Assembly: GCF_000378445.1 (NCBI RefSeq)
Contig: NZ_KB899712.1
Coordinates: 25,446 to 89,445, forward strand
DNA length: 64,000 nucleotides
From: Deinococcus aquatilis DSM 23025
GTDB taxonomy: Bacteria; Deinococcota; Deinococci; Deinococcales; Deinococcaceae
Direction: 5' to 3'
The position numbers were made by a program, and so were the translations under genes. The notes under the pieces were generated by a model. That model was not told the origin of the DNA. It was given only the letters and a program-made list of their open reading frames with translations, and searched no databases. Below, in pieces: positions 40,337 to 58,150 of this stretch. Each line of letters begins with the position of its first letter. Position 1 is the first letter of the stretch.

Positions 40337-42310
40337 CTAGTCTCCCCGGTACGCCCGCAGTGTGCCGTTCATGAAAGCCACGTAGAGCGTGCCGTCGGCG
40401 GCCAGTGGCGTGGCCTGCACGCCCGTTTTTTCGCGGTGGCTCCAGCGCACCTCTCCGGTTCGTACGTCCAGCGCCACGAGTTCGCCCAGTTCCGAGGCCA
40501 GAAAAACCAGGCCCGCGCTGATGACCGGGCTGGCGGTGACGCGGCCCTCCAGGGTATGCGCCCACACGTCCTCGCCGTCTGCAAGGCGCAGGGCACGCAC
40601 CGTACCGCCCCACCCCGCCGCAATGACAATTCCGCCTGTCGCGGGGCCGCCCGGAACAGCCATCACCGAGGAGCGGGCAATAGCGGGCGCGGCCCAGATT
40701 TCGTCCTCCAGGTCATAGGTCCACAGGATCGCATCCGGGCTGCCCACTCCGCTTGTACCCAGCGCCGCACGTCCGCCGCGAATGGTGAGGTGGAGGGCGT
40801 GCACCTCTCCGGGCCAGGTGGCAACAATCAGGATGGCCTCGCCGGGAGCAGTGGGCAACAGCGCGGGCGTGCCGTGAACCGTCCCGACTTCCACCTTCCA
40901 CAGCGGGCTGCCGGTGCGGGCATCCAGGGCGTGCAGCCAGCCGTTCTCATCGCACAGCAGGGCCGCACCTGCCCATACCAGCGGACTGGCTGCCACCGGC
41001 CCGCCTGCGCGGTAGGCCCAGGCCAGTTCTCCGGTCCGGGCGTCGAGGGCGTGCAGATGTCCGTCCCGACTGGCCGCCAACACCCGGTCGGCCCAGAGGG
41101 TCGGGGCGCCCGTAAATTCGGCGCGGGCCTGATGCTTCCAGACCTCCGCACCGTCAGAGAGTTGCACGCGGCGCAGGGTGCCGTCCCACGCGCCGTAGAG
41201 CACATGCCGCCCGATAAAGGTGGCGGGCGCGGTCACCTCGTCGCGGGCCGCGTAGGTGGCAAAAGGCCGCCCGGAGGCGTGCGTGAGCACCAACTGGCCG
41301 CCACGGGTGCCCACCGCCACGAGGTCGCCCTCGCCCACCACGGCAGCAGGCCAGGTGACCTCGCCGGGCAGGGCCACACTCCACGCCTCACGCAGATTGG
41401 CAACGCGGGCAGGGCCATCGGGATGTTCTCCGGTGCGGGCGCGGCCTCCCCGGTACTGGCCCCGCGCATGGGCCGTCCACACGTCGCGGCGGGCCAGTGC
41501 CCACAGGTGCGCCAGCGCCTCTCCGCTTTCCGGGCGGTGTTCGGGCCGCTTGGACAGCAGGGCCAATAGAACCTGGGCAACAGCGTCGGGCACGGCAGGA
41601 TTCAGCTCACGCGGGTCTTTGGGAGCCTCGTACACATGCTGAAACATCACGCTCTGATCGGAGTCGCCCACGAAGGGCGGGCTGCCGCACGCCACCCGGT
41701 ACAGCACCGCCCCCAGCGCGTACAGGTCGCTGCGGGGTTCCACGCCCACGCCCTTGGCCTGCTCGGGGGCCATATAGGCGGGCGTGCCCAGCGTGACCCC
41801 GCTGCGGGTCAGGTGCCGGGTCTGCTCGGTCAGTGTGACCAGCCCGAAATCCATGATGCGCGGCAGGCCAGCTCCGTCCAGCAGGATATTTCCGGGCGTG
41901 AGGTCGCGGTGCACGATGCCCTGCGAATGCACGAAATGCAGGGCGCGGGAGGCGAAGGCCGCCGCCGTCAGGAAACGGGCGAGAGGGCCGGGGGCGTCTT
42001 CGAGCGGGCCGAGCGCCGTGATCTGCCCACCTGTAAACAGCGGCATGGTGAAAAATGGGCGGCCATTGTCTTCCTCGCCCAGATCCAGCACCGGCACCAC
42101 GCCCGGATGGGTCAGGCGGGCCAGCGTCCGTACCTCGCGCAGAAACCGTGCCCGATCGGAGTCGGGCACATGCGCGTGCATCAGCTTGACGGCCACCTCA
42201 CGGTCCAGAAGAGCGTCGTGGGCGCGGAATACGCGGGCGCTGCCGCCTTCGCCCAGAAGGGCACGCAGGCTGTAGCGGGCGGCGATGGTTTCGCCAATGT
42301 CTAGCGGCAT
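40337..42310 (-). CDS. Ser/Thr protein kinase with C-terminal PQQ-type beta-propeller (RqkA-like)
   Basis: 657 residues. A Hanks-type kinase domain covers 1-265: [11 protein letters not shown] (G-loop), [10 protein letters not shown] (Lys), [16 protein letters not shown] (HRD), IMDFGLVTL (DFG), [10 protein letters not shown] (APE). From about 300 to the end come PQQ/WD-like repeats ([76 protein letters not shown]). No membrane helix links them, so it is a cytosolic quinoprotein kinase. The same layout is known for RqkA (DR2518) of D. radiodurans, a PQQ- and DNA-responsive kinase in double-strand break repair; orthology is likely but not proven. Confidence 0.88.
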   Translation of the reverse strand: MPLDIGETIAARYSLRALLGEGGSARVFRAHDALLDREVAVKLMHAHVPDSDRARFLREVRTLARLTHPGVVPVLDLGEEDNGRPFFTMPLFTGGQITALGPLEDAPGPLARFLTAAAFASRALHFVHSQGIVHRDLTPGNILLDGAGLPRIMDFGLVTLTEQTRHLTRSGVTLGTPAYMAPEQAKGVGVEPRSDLYALGAVLYRVACGSPPFVGDSDQSVMFQHVYEAPKDPRELNPAVPDAVAQVLLALLSKRPEHRPESGEALAHLWALARRDVWTAHARGQYRGGRARTGEHPDGPARVANLREAWSVALPGEVTWPAAVVGEGDLVAVGTRGGQLVLTHASGRPFATYAARDEVTAPATFIGRHVLYGAWDGTLRRVQLSDGAEVWKHQARAEFTGAPTLWADRVLAASRDGHLHALDARTGELAWAYRAGGPVAASPLVWAGAALLCDENGWLHALDARTGSPLWKVEVGTVHGTPALLPTAPGEAILIVATWPGEVHALHLTIRGGRAALGTSGVGSPDAILWTYDLEDEIWAAPAIARSSVMAVPGGPATGGIVIAAGWGGTVRALRLADGEDVWAHTLEGRVTASPVISAGLVFLASELGELVALDVRTGEVRWSHREKTGVQATPLAADGTLYVAFMNGTLRAYRGD

Positions 42311-42518
42311 ACTCGTGGGGCCATACTGGGCCGAGTGTAGCGCCCGACGTGCTGGAGCGGGGCAGCCCTGCCCAGCCGGGCAGCACAGACGGGTGGCTCA
42401 GCCGAATCGTTCAGCCGAGTCGTTCAGCAGGAGGAGCCAACCATCCCCCTTGTGGGGGGCAGACGCGCCCCCTCTATCTGCTGGGCCTGCGGAACCTGCC
42501 AGCACCTAGACTGCATCC

Positions 42519-43958
42519 ATGACCTCAGCTCGAAGATCCTCCGAATGGGACGCCGTCGTGATCGGGTCTGGGCCGAATGGTCTTGCCGGAGCCGTGACCC
42601 TGGCGCGGGCGGGAATGCGAGTGCTGGTGCTGGAGCGCAACGCCACCCCCGGCGGCGGCCTCAGCAGCGCGGCGCTGACCCTGCCGGGGTTTACGCATGA
42701 TGTGGGCAGCGCCATCCACCCGCTGGGGCTGGCCTCGCCCGCCTTTCGGACGTGGCCGCTGCACGCCTTCGGGCTGGACTGGATCACGCCGCCCGCACCC
42801 TTTGGGCATGTGCTGGAAGACGGACGCGGCGTGGTGATCGAGCAGAGTCTGGACGCCACCGCCGACCAACTGGGCGCGGGGGGCCGGGGTTGGCGCACCC
42901 TGTTCGGCCCGATGCTGGCGGGCTGGGAAGGCATGCTGGACGATGTGCTGCGGCCACTGCCCCGGCTGCCCCGGCATCCGCTGACGCTGGCACGGTTCGG
43001 ACTGCGGGGCGTGCCCCCTGCCACGTTGGGCGCACGGCTGCTGAAGACCCCCGAAGCGCGGGCGGCCTGGGCAGGGCTGGCCGCGCACGGCACGCTGCCC
43101 CTGTCGGTTCCCGGCACAGGCGCGGCGGCCCTGATGCTGGGCACGCTGGCCCACGCGGTGAACTGGCCCTTTCCACGCGGCGGCGCACAGAGCCTGACCG
43201 ACGCGCTGGTGGCCTACCTGCGCTTTCTGGGCGGCGACCTGCAAACGGGCGTGAATGTGCAGAGCCTGCGCGACCTGCCCCCCGCCCGCGTGGTGCTGGT
43301 GGATTCCAGCCCGCGTGTGCTGCTGCACCTGCTGGACGACGCGGCCACCCCCGCCTACCGCCGCTGGATAGAGCGTTACCGCTACGGCAGCGGCATCCTG
43401 AAACTGGATTACGCGCTGTCGGGGCCGGTGCCCTGGCGTGATCCGGCCCTCAATCGGGTGGGCACACTGCATCTGGGCGGCACGCTGGAGGCGGTGGCCC
43501 AGGCCGAAGCCACGGTGGCACGCGGCGGCCTGCCTGAGCGGCCCTACGTGTTGGCCGCGCAGCACACGCTGTTCGACTCCTCCCGCGCTCCGGCGGGGGC
43601 ACACACTTTCTGGGCCTACGCGCACGTCCCGCCGCATACGCCCGACACCTACGCCGACACCATCGAAGCGCAGATCGAACGCGCTGCCCCCGGTTTCCGC
43701 GACCTGATTTTGAGGCGCACCACCACCAACGCCCGCCAACTTCAGGCGCTCAGTCCGGTGTTCGAGGGCGGCGACGTGAACGGTGGCAGGGGCGATCTGT
43801 GGGGTCTGTTGGCCCGCCCCCTGCCCACGCCCACGCCCTACCGCACTCCCGACCCCCGCGTCTATCTGTGCAGCAGCGCCACGCCTCCCGGCGGCGGGAT
43901 TCACGGCATGGGCGGCTACTGGGCGGCGCAGGCAGCACTGAAAGACCACCCGCTGTAG
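42519..43958 (+). CDS. FAD-dependent phytoene-desaturase-like oxidoreductase
   Basis: 479 residues. The dinucleotide fold [35 protein letters not shown] at the N terminus and [15 protein letters not shown] follow the CrtI-like pattern, and [24 protein letters not shown] is the FAD-binding end. The subgroup (BKT/CrtO-like or retinol-saturase-like) does not match the classical CrtI, so the substrate is open; carotenoid or another polyene is plausible in pigmented Deinococcus. TAGACT plus six bases precede the ATG. Diverges from the kinase gene. Confidence 0.82.
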   Translation: MTSARRSSEWDAVVIGSGPNGLAGAVTLARAGMRVLVLERNATPGGGLSSAALTLPGFTHDVGSAIHPLGLASPAFRTWPLHAFGLDWITPPAPFGHVLEDGRGVVIEQSLDATADQLGAGGRGWRTLFGPMLAGWEGMLDDVLRPLPRLPRHPLTLARFGLRGVPPATLGARLLKTPEARAAWAGLAAHGTLPLSVPGTGAAALMLGTLAHAVNWPFPRGGAQSLTDALVAYLRFLGGDLQTGVNVQSLRDLPPARVVLVDSSPRVLLHLLDDAATPAYRRWIERYRYGSGILKLDYALSGPVPWRDPALNRVGTLHLGGTLEAVAQAEATVARGGLPERPYVLAAQHTLFDSSRAPAGAHTFWAYAHVPPHTPDTYADTIEAQIERAAPGFRDLILRRTTTNARQLQALSPVFEGGDVNGGRGDLWGLLARPLPTPTPYRTPDPRVYLCSSATPPGGGIHGMGGYWAAQAALKDHPL

Positions 43959-43972
43959 CCAGACCAATCCTG

Positions 43973-45160
<1,188 letters not shown>

Positions 45161-45343
45161 GGTTCAGAGGATGTCATGCTCGTAGTGAAAGAGGCTGTCA
45201 AGTTTTCCTGTTCTGTTCGCTCATCTGACCACTCATCTGGCCGCTCAGGTGGCCGTTCGTGTGGCCGTCCAGAGAGCTGGGCGCGGCCCTGAATCCAACA
45301 GGCAGCCCATTGCCCCTGCCCCCGCCCCGCTACACTCCGGCGC

Positions 45344-46648
45344 GTGACTCTGTTCGACCCGCCCGCCCCCCTTGCCGAACGCCTGCGCCCCCGCACAGTG
45401 GCCGAAGTGGTGGGGCAATCGCACCTGCTGGGCGCGGGCAAACCGCTGACGCGGGTGCTGGCTTCCGGGCGGCTGGGCAGCCTGATCCTGTGGGGGCCGC
45501 CGGGAGTGGGCAAAACCACGCTGGCGCGGCTGCTGGCGGGCGAGGTCGGAGCGCATTTCATTGCGCTGTCGGCGGTGTCGGCGGGCGTGAAGGACGTGCG
45601 CGAGGCCACCGCCGAGGCCGAACGCCTGAGGGGCCGGGGCGTGCGCACCATCCTGTTTCTGGACGAAATCCACCGCTTCAACAAGGCGCAGCAGGACGCC
45701 CTCCTGCCGCATGTGGAATCGGGCCTGCTGACCCTGATCGGCGCGACCACCGAAAATCCCAGTTTCGAGGTGAATCCGGCCCTGCGTTCCCGCGCCCGCA
45801 CGCTGGTCTTGCAGGCTCTGACCCACGAAGAAGTGCGGGAGTTGCTAGACCGCGCCCTGTCTGACCCACGCGGGTTGCCCGGAGTTTCGGCCCAGCCGGA
45901 AGCCCTGGAACTGCTGGCGCGACTGGCCGAAGGCGACGCCCGCCGCGCCCTGAGTACGCTGGAAGTGGCCGCCACTCTTGCCAATCCGGTCACGCCGGAA
46001 GCCATCACCGAGGCGTTTGGACGGCACCTTCCGGCGATGGACAAGAACGGGGAGGACTTTTACAACCTGATCTCGGCACTGCATAAAAGCGTGCGCGGCA
46101 GCCACGTAGACGGAGCGCTGTACTGGCTGGCCCGCATGATCGAGGGCGGCGCAGACACCCTGTATGTGGCCCGCCGGGTGGTCCGAATGGCCGCCGAAGA
46201 CATCGGGCTGGCCGACCCGCAGGCCCTGCGCCTGTGCATTGCCGCCCGCGATACCGTGGAGTTTCTGGGCAGCCCCGAGGGAGATCTGGCGCTGGCTCAG
46301 GCGGTGGTGTATCTGGCACTGGCCCCCAAGAGCAACAGCGTGTATGTGGCCTGGAAACATGCGCTGGACGCCGTACGCGAACAGCAAACCCTGCCCGTAC
46401 CGCTGCACCTCCGCAACGCGCCCACGGGGTTGATGCGGCAGCAGGGCTACGGCAAAGGCTACGCCTACTACTTCGATGATCCAGCGGGCAGTTTTGAGCA
46501 AGATTACCTGCCGGACGGCGTGCAACTGGGCCTGTACGCCCCCACGGGCGAGGGCTGGGAAGCGCGGATCGCAGAGCGCTGGCGCAAGCTGCAAGCAGCA
46601 CACGGGGAGGGGCCAGCACAGCCGGAAGACTCAACCCCGGAGGAATGA
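45344..46648 (+). CDS. rarA: Replication-associated recombination protein A (RarA/MgsA)
   Basis: 434 residues. AAA+ domain: [21 protein letters not shown], Walker A GPPGVGKT (51-58), Walker [23 protein letters not shown], sensor [24 protein letters not shown], then the tetramer domain [37 protein letters not shown] and PMHLRNAP-like [12 protein letters not shown]. RarA remodels stalled forks. GTG 45344 is seven bases after TACACT. In D. radiodurans-like species it belongs to the genome maintenance set, as do recR, recX and mfd here. Confidence 0.96.
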   Translation: MTLFDPPAPLAERLRPRTVAEVVGQSHLLGAGKPLTRVLASGRLGSLILWGPPGVGKTTLARLLAGEVGAHFIALSAVSAGVKDVREATAEAERLRGRGVRTILFLDEIHRFNKAQQDALLPHVESGLLTLIGATTENPSFEVNPALRSRARTLVLQALTHEEVRELLDRALSDPRGLPGVSAQPEALELLARLAEGDARRALSTLEVAATLANPVTPEAITEAFGRHLPAMDKNGEDFYNLISALHKSVRGSHVDGALYWLARMIEGGADTLYVARRVVRMAAEDIGLADPQALRLCIAARDTVEFLGSPEGDLALAQAVVYLALAPKSNSVYVAWKHALDAVREQQTLPVPLHLRNAPTGLMRQQGYGKGYAYYFDDPAGSFEQDYLPDGVQLGLYAPTGEGWEARIAERWRKLQAAHGEGPAQPEDSTPEE

Positions 46649-46738
46649 ACAGCAAGCATTTTGCCCTCCGCAGGCGCATGATAAAAGCACCTGCTGCCGC
46701 GCCGCACGACTTCCCGGTAGAAGGCCGGAGGAACCCGC

Positions 46739-47227
46739 ATGACATCTGAGGCTCAGGGGGAATTGATCGCACCGGACGGCGGCAAAGCACTGGTCAACCC
46801 TGTCGGGGGCCACATGGTTCTCAAACTGCCCAGCGCACTTACGGGCGGTGCGTACACCGTACACGACAACAGGATGCCGCCCGGTTCTCCCGGCCCACGT
46901 CCCCATATCCACCAGCGGCACGATGAGACTTTTTACGTGCTGGGCGGTGAATTGCGCGTTCGGGTGAATGACCAGATCTTTGATGCACTGGCCGGAGCCT
47001 TCGTGTTTGTGCCGCGCGGCGCGGTGCATCAGCCGTCCAATCCGGGGGCACAGCCAGCCCACTTTCTGCTGCTGTTTTCACCGGGCGGCATGGACCGCTT
47101 TTTTGAGGAAGCGGCGGCGGGGCGGCTTCCCTTGCAGGGCTTCTCCGACGACCCAGACACCTTGGCGCGGCTGGATGAATTCTGTCGCCGCTACGGGTAT
47201 GAATTCGCAGAGTTCGCGGCAAGCTGA
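46739..47227 (+). CDS. Cupin domain protein
   Basis: 162 residues with one double-stranded beta-helix: PRPHIHQRHDETFYVLGGELRVRVNDQIFDALAGAFVFVPRGAVHQPSNPG contains both cupin motifs (HxHxxxDETFYVLxG and PxGxxHxxxN), with His/His/Glu/His as metal ligands. A C-terminal helical stretch (FFEEAAAGRLP...EFCRRYGYEFAE) is typical of quercetinase-like stand-alone cupins. GGAGG precedes the ATG. Substrate unknown. Confidence 0.85.
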   Translation: MTSEAQGELIAPDGGKALVNPVGGHMVLKLPSALTGGAYTVHDNRMPPGSPGPRPHIHQRHDETFYVLGGELRVRVNDQIFDALAGAFVFVPRGAVHQPSNPGAQPAHFLLLFSPGGMDRFFEEAAAGRLPLQGFSDDPDTLARLDEFCRRYGYEFAEFAAS

Positions 47228-47317
47228 GGCAAGCCCGGTTCTTTAGAGAAGCGTGACCAAAACGCGTCTTACGGTCATTCCCACACTCGCCGCCTATGCT
47301 GGGGGCAGGGGGCAGGC

Positions 47318-48283
47318 GTGACACAAGCAGGACAACCGGAAAAACAGATGCACAAAGACGCAGACCGCTGGACAGGCGAGCGGCTGACCCCAGAACGGAT
47401 CAGCGAGCGGTTGGTGGCAGACCGGAAGGTGCGGGCCGTGGCTCAGGCAGGCAGCTTCGGCACCGAAAATGCCTGGGCAGGCAGCCAGCCCACCTTCGTG
47501 ACCTTCGAGCGTGGCCTGCTGTCGGCGCAGACAGAAACGCGGGCCGGAATTACTGTCAACCGCTGGCCCTATGAGAAGTTGGAAGAATGGCGCGACTGGG
47601 ACGCGGCCCGGCAGGAAGCGCCGCTGGCCCTGCTGGCGACGAGCCGCGTGGCCTACGATCCCACCGGATTCTATGGCCGCATTCAACGCACCCTGTGGAA
47701 CCTGAATGCCTCGCAGCTGGCCGCGTGGCGCTCGGAATTGCTGCATCAGGCCGCCGAACGTCTGGGCAGCGCACACAGCGCCTACACTGGCCCCGGCCAC
47801 AGCGTGCAGGAGCAGCTCCTGGCACTGGCCGACGCCCGCGAGGTGGCCCTGAATCTGCTGTATCCGGCGCTGCTGACGCATTCGCACACATGGCCCGAAT
47901 TTGAAATTCGGCTGCCTCATGCCTGGCGGGCCGCTGCGGGGCTGCGGTTTCCCAAAGCGGTCTACGGCCTGGACAGCCTGTACGGTTTCGGCGGTGAAGG
48001 AGAGGCGCGGCGGGTGCTGCTGGCAACACGCGGTCTGGGATTGCTGGAGCAGGAAAAGCGTGCCCGCGCCGCCTTCAACTCCGGCTATTACGACGGAGCC
48101 GTGCGCCTGCTGCGCGACGAAACCGCCCGCACCCACCGCAGCGACCTGGAACGCTGGGGTTATATCAGCAGTGTGCGCCGCGACAAGCTGGCAACCTTGA
48201 TCGGCGTGGAACGCTCGCCGCTCGGCCCCGCCGCCCTGCAAATCGCGGGAGATTTGCTGGAACATGCGCGGGAAGGCCGGTGA
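47318..48283 (+). CDS. Unknown protein, possibly nucleotidyltransferase-like
   Basis: 321 residues. [34 protein letters not shown] (about residues 36-70) has the GSFGxxxxxxxS look of a minimal nucleotidyltransferase, but the carboxylate pair (DxD) is not there, so the match is weak. The remainder is helical ([65 protein letters not shown]), like the substrate-binding half of kanamycin nucleotidyltransferase relatives. Start uncertain: GTG 47318 with a GGGGGCAGG leader, or ATG 47348. Its stop overlaps the next start by four bases. Confidence 0.55.
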   Translation: MTQAGQPEKQMHKDADRWTGERLTPERISERLVADRKVRAVAQAGSFGTENAWAGSQPTFVTFERGLLSAQTETRAGITVNRWPYEKLEEWRDWDAARQEAPLALLATSRVAYDPTGFYGRIQRTLWNLNASQLAAWRSELLHQAAERLGSAHSAYTGPGHSVQEQLLALADAREVALNLLYPALLTHSHTWPEFEIRLPHAWRAAAGLRFPKAVYGLDSLYGFGGEGEARRVLLATRGLGLLEQEKRARAAFNSGYYDGAVRLLRDETARTHRSDLERWGYISSVRRDKLATLIGVERSPLGPAALQIAGDLLEHAREGR

Positions 48284-48687
48284 GACGAATTGGGGCAACC
48301 GCATTTCTTTGGACTGTTTTTTTGCCTGCGGTTGCCCTGTCTGATCCCATACCACAGCTCCCCACGCCCTACCGCATGACGCAAACATGGGTGTTGGGGC
48401 CACTGCGTTTGATCATGGGCGAAACGAGCCGCCCAGTTCCTAGCACCGTCGTCAATCAATCCACACTCCAAGTGACGACTCTGATGGTCGCCCGCGATTC
48501 CCGAACCGGTCAACCCCGTTGGAAACGGTACTTGGGAGAACGCTGGAGCTTAGTGGGGTTGGATGGCGGGAACGTAACCGTTCAACAGGCCATTCCCGGT
48601 GGCACGCGCACTCGGCTGTATACGGCGTCTGACGGACAGCTGTTGCAGGAACATGAAGTCTACCGGGCCATACCGACTGCACCCTGA
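48280..48687 (+). CDS. Small exported protein of unknown function
   Basis: 135 residues; an N-terminal signal peptide [21 protein letters not shown], then a beta-rich domain ([75 protein letters not shown]). The phrase [13 protein letters not shown] resembles a single PQQ/WD-like blade. No catalytic motif. GTG start overlaps the preceding stop (GTGA), so it depends on translation of 47318-48283. Confidence 0.6.
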   Translation: MRRIGATAFLWTVFLPAVALSDPIPQLPTPYRMTQTWVLGPLRLIMGETSRPVPSTVVNQSTLQVTTLMVARDSRTGQPRWKRYLGERWSLVGLDGGNVTVQQAIPGGTRTRLYTASDGQLLQEHEVYRAIPTAP

Positions 48688-48700
48688 CTCTGCCACTGAA

Positions 48701-48739
48701 AAAATTTCCGGCTCCGTTCCCTTTTCGGGGCGGAGCCGG
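48701..48739 (-). terminator. Rho-independent terminator of the minus-strand membrane gene
   Basis: Minus strand CCGGCTCCG ... CGGAGCCGG followed by AAATTTTTT. The T-run is only on the minus side, so it belongs to the gene 48757-49710, although it may also act as a block for the plus strand. Confidence 0.85.
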
Positions 48740-48756
48740 ACGACTGAAGGCTGAGG

Positions 48757-49710
<954 letters not shown>

Positions 49711-49827
49711 GCCTCAAACGTTAAATGAAACTATTCAGAATAGATTGCTTTCTAAACCCAAACTCTACGAATGATTCAGAAAGTGTGGAGCTATATGATA
49801 GGCGTGAAGGGACTCTAAAAGCCCAGC

Positions 49828-49891
49828 TTAAGTAGGTCGTCTCCAGATCACTTATGCAGAGCTACTACTGAAGGAAGTACGTCCCATTTAA
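49828..49891. repeat. Element related to the one at 4254-4323
   Basis: TTAAGTAGGTCG (49828-49839) followed after 35 bases by AAGTACGTCCCATTTAA (49875-49891). The 12-mer is identical to 4254-4265 and the second block resembles AAGTACGTTGCACTTAA at 4308-4324. It lies in the 190-base gap between two minus-strand genes, next to the mfd stop. Confidence 0.45.
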
Positions 49892-49900
49892 GGGTAAGCA

Positions 49901-53038
<3,138 letters not shown>

Positions 53039-53124
53039 CCACCGATTGTAGGCGGAGAGACCGGGACGGAGGGGAAGCAAAATGACCTATGAAGGCAGGC
53101 CGACCCCCGAGCGCCTTCCAGACT

Positions 53125-53145
53125 AGTTGACAAAATTACTCAACT
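53125..53145 (+). promoter_or_regulatory. TTGACA-containing inverted repeat upstream of the orphan SBP gene
   Basis: AGTTGA (53125-53130), nine bases, TCAACT (53140-53145): a perfect 6-bp dyad that overlaps a consensus -35 TTGACA (53127-53132). A TATTAT (53153-53158) and TATCCT (53156-53161) lie downstream. The A/T content is far above the surroundings. Dyads of this kind bind MarR- or LysR-type regulators; identity unknown. Confidence 0.5.
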
Positions 53146-53165
53146 TATCTGCTATTATCCTTGTC

Positions 53166-54155
<990 letters not shown>

Positions 54156-54159
54156 GAAA

Positions 54160-54320
54160 AACAGTCAGTGGTGAGTGGTCAGCAGGTAGTGGGAAGGGCA
54201 AAAACCTAAGCCATCCCCTCAAAAAGCCGCCTAATTTAAGTACAGAAGTTAGAGGTCAGGGGCAAGCCTTGGCCTCTGATCTTTTTCCACTGACCACTCA
54301 CCACCAACTACTGACCGCCT
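54160..54320. repeat. Long hairpin of GTGAGTGGTCAG words with inner terminator-like stem
   Basis: The arm GTCAGTGGTGAGTGGTCAG (about 54163-54181) faces CTGACCACTCACCACCAACT (about 54292-54311). An inner imperfect stem AGAGGTCAGGG/GCCTTGGCCTCT (54251-54278) is followed by TTTTT. Likely terminator of the binding protein gene enclosed in a family-B-like shell. Confidence 0.5.
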
Positions 54321-54338
54321 TTGGGCTATGCTGGCCGG

Positions 54339-55421
54339 ATGACGGGGCCAAAGAAGGGATCTCGGGGACGCGCCCCAAAACGCAATGTGGCACAGGGGCG
54401 GGGCGGGGCAACCCGCGAAAACACCACCCCTGTCCGCGAGCGTACCACTGCACGCGGCAGTGAAATCAGCAGCGCCGGAAGCGGCAAGAGCACTGGAACG
54501 GGCAGAGCAGGCAGCGCCCGTCCCGGTGCTTCACGCTTTGGCGCAAAGGGCAGCTTTTCTAAAGCAGGCTCCTCCAAGACCGGCCCAGCTAGAGGCGGGA
54601 CTCAGGGCCGATCTTCTCAGTCCGAGACCCGGTCTGATTCAGGACGGCCAGATTCAGCCAAACCCGGCTCCGGTTCTGGCCGCACCGACATCGTCAAGGT
54701 CGGAGCCGCTAGGTCAGACGCAGCCAAGGCAGGCAAGGCCAAAGCCGGAGGAGCCAAAGCGGGCGCACGGCCTTCCAAACTGGGTTCGACCAAAACCGGC
54801 ACCAAGTCGGGTTGGGTACGGCCCACGGGCACCAAACCGGGTGGCAACAGAGGCGCAGCGAGCAGCCGTGACCCGGAAGCCCGAAGCGGCGAGGAACGCA
54901 GCGATGACCGCGCCCCCGCCGGACGCACGGGGGGACAACGCTCGGAAGGTGGGCGCAGCTTCTCGCAGGGTGGATTTTCCAAGGCGACAGGCCGCCGCCC
55001 CGCCCCCCGGATCAACGGTAAAAAGGCGTTGCCGGAGCTGAAGCGGGTGCAGCTTGATACACCCGACCCCACCAAGACCTTCAAGGACCGCGACGGCGAA
55101 CTGCTTTCTTTTCCAGACAGCAATCTCAAACGCGTGGCTGCCCAGATCCTGACCGAGAAGAACAAGGCGTGGCGTTACCGTCCGTTCGCCTTTCCGCTGT
55201 TTACAGAGCGCGGCGGCGAGCAGTCCTTCTACTTCGATTTTTACGTGTACGACGCCGAAGACAGTGTGATCAGGCTGCTGCTGGTGGTGCCCTTCGAGTC
55301 GCGGGAAGTGTGGGACAAGGTGGGCCGCTTCAAGCGACAGTACCCCATGTACACCTATGAACTCTGGACGCCCGAAAAACTGGCCCGCCTGATGGGGCCA
55401 CGCGGGAATCTGGGATTCTAA
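54339..55421 (+). CDS. Protein with long basic disordered N-terminal tail and conserved C-terminal domain
   Basis: 360 residues. Residues 1-215 are Gly/Ser/Ala/Lys/Arg/Thr-rich without hydrophobic core ([40 protein letters not shown]), reminiscent of histone-like or nucleic-acid binding tails. The C-terminal part (about 220-360) is globular: [105 protein letters not shown]. The FDFYVYD and following strand recall the PDF...ExK core of PD-(D/E)xK nucleases, but the ExK is not conserved. ATG 54339 is six bases after TATGCT. Function unknown. Confidence 0.7.
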   Translation: MTGPKKGSRGRAPKRNVAQGRGGATRENTTPVRERTTARGSEISSAGSGKSTGTGRAGSARPGASRFGAKGSFSKAGSSKTGPARGGTQGRSSQSETRSDSGRPDSAKPGSGSGRTDIVKVGAARSDAAKAGKAKAGGAKAGARPSKLGSTKTGTKSGWVRPTGTKPGGNRGAASSRDPEARSGEERSDDRAPAGRTGGQRSEGGRSFSQGGFSKATGRRPAPRINGKKALPELKRVQLDTPDPTKTFKDRDGELLSFPDSNLKRVAAQILTEKNKAWRYRPFAFPLFTERGGEQSFYFDFYVYDAEDSVIRLLLVVPFESREVWDKVGRFKRQYPMYTYELWTPEKLARLMGPRGNLGF

Positions 55422-55762
55422 AACCCGTTCTGATTCCGAACTTTGCCGCCGGGGAAGGACTTCTCGGCGGATATTTCTCGTGCCTTTCACACTGAAATTC
55501 TCTGGCAGACTCCCTGCGGCCTACCTCGCAAAGCGTCTAGGCAGGCTCCTGAGATGTTCTTGAGAATTCAACTTTCTGTAATGTCTCCCCATGAGGGAAA
55601 AAAAGCTTTCTGGTAACGTTTCCAATAGCGTGGGTGATGACCTCTTAAGTGAACGATAGGTCACCGACCCCTCCTCACACAGAAGCACCTCTTCACGGGT
55701 ACAGATTCAGATCAAAACTGTCATATCACCTCTAGGCCCAGCCCAGAAAAGAGAGCCAAACG
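55422..55762. other. 341-base leader before glgX
   Basis: Starts with a small hairpin CCGCCG...CGGCGG (55446-55470) that may end the preceding message. The middle (55550-55640) is markedly A/T-rich and includes TTGAGA and TAATGT and the run GGGAAAAAAAGC, compatible with a promoter but with poor spacing. The start region carries AGAGAGCC before the ATG. No coding region or known riboswitch seen. Confidence 0.45.
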
Positions 55763-57916
<2,154 letters not shown>

Positions 57917-57929
57917 ACTCAACCTTGAG

Positions 57930-57966
57930 GAGTCAGGCCGCCGGGTGTGGGCCTGACTCTGTTTTT
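57930..57966 (+). terminator. Rho-independent terminator of glgX
   Basis: GAGTCAGGCC ... GGCCTGACTC, a 10-bp perfect stem with a 10-base loop, followed by TGTTTTTG. Confidence 0.88.
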
Positions 57967-58150
57967 GTGCTGCTGGACGCAACATCGCTCCAGAATCTTC
58001 AGGAGTCTGTCTGATAGGCCGCTCAACGGAGAAGCGCACTTTACCTTGCTCTCACTGTTGTCAGGCGTTCAATTCTTACGCTGGTTCGTCGCCCGATCAC
58101 GCCGGGTCTTTTTGTCTGGCGTGAGGTGGGCCTGTTCAAGGAGACTGACC

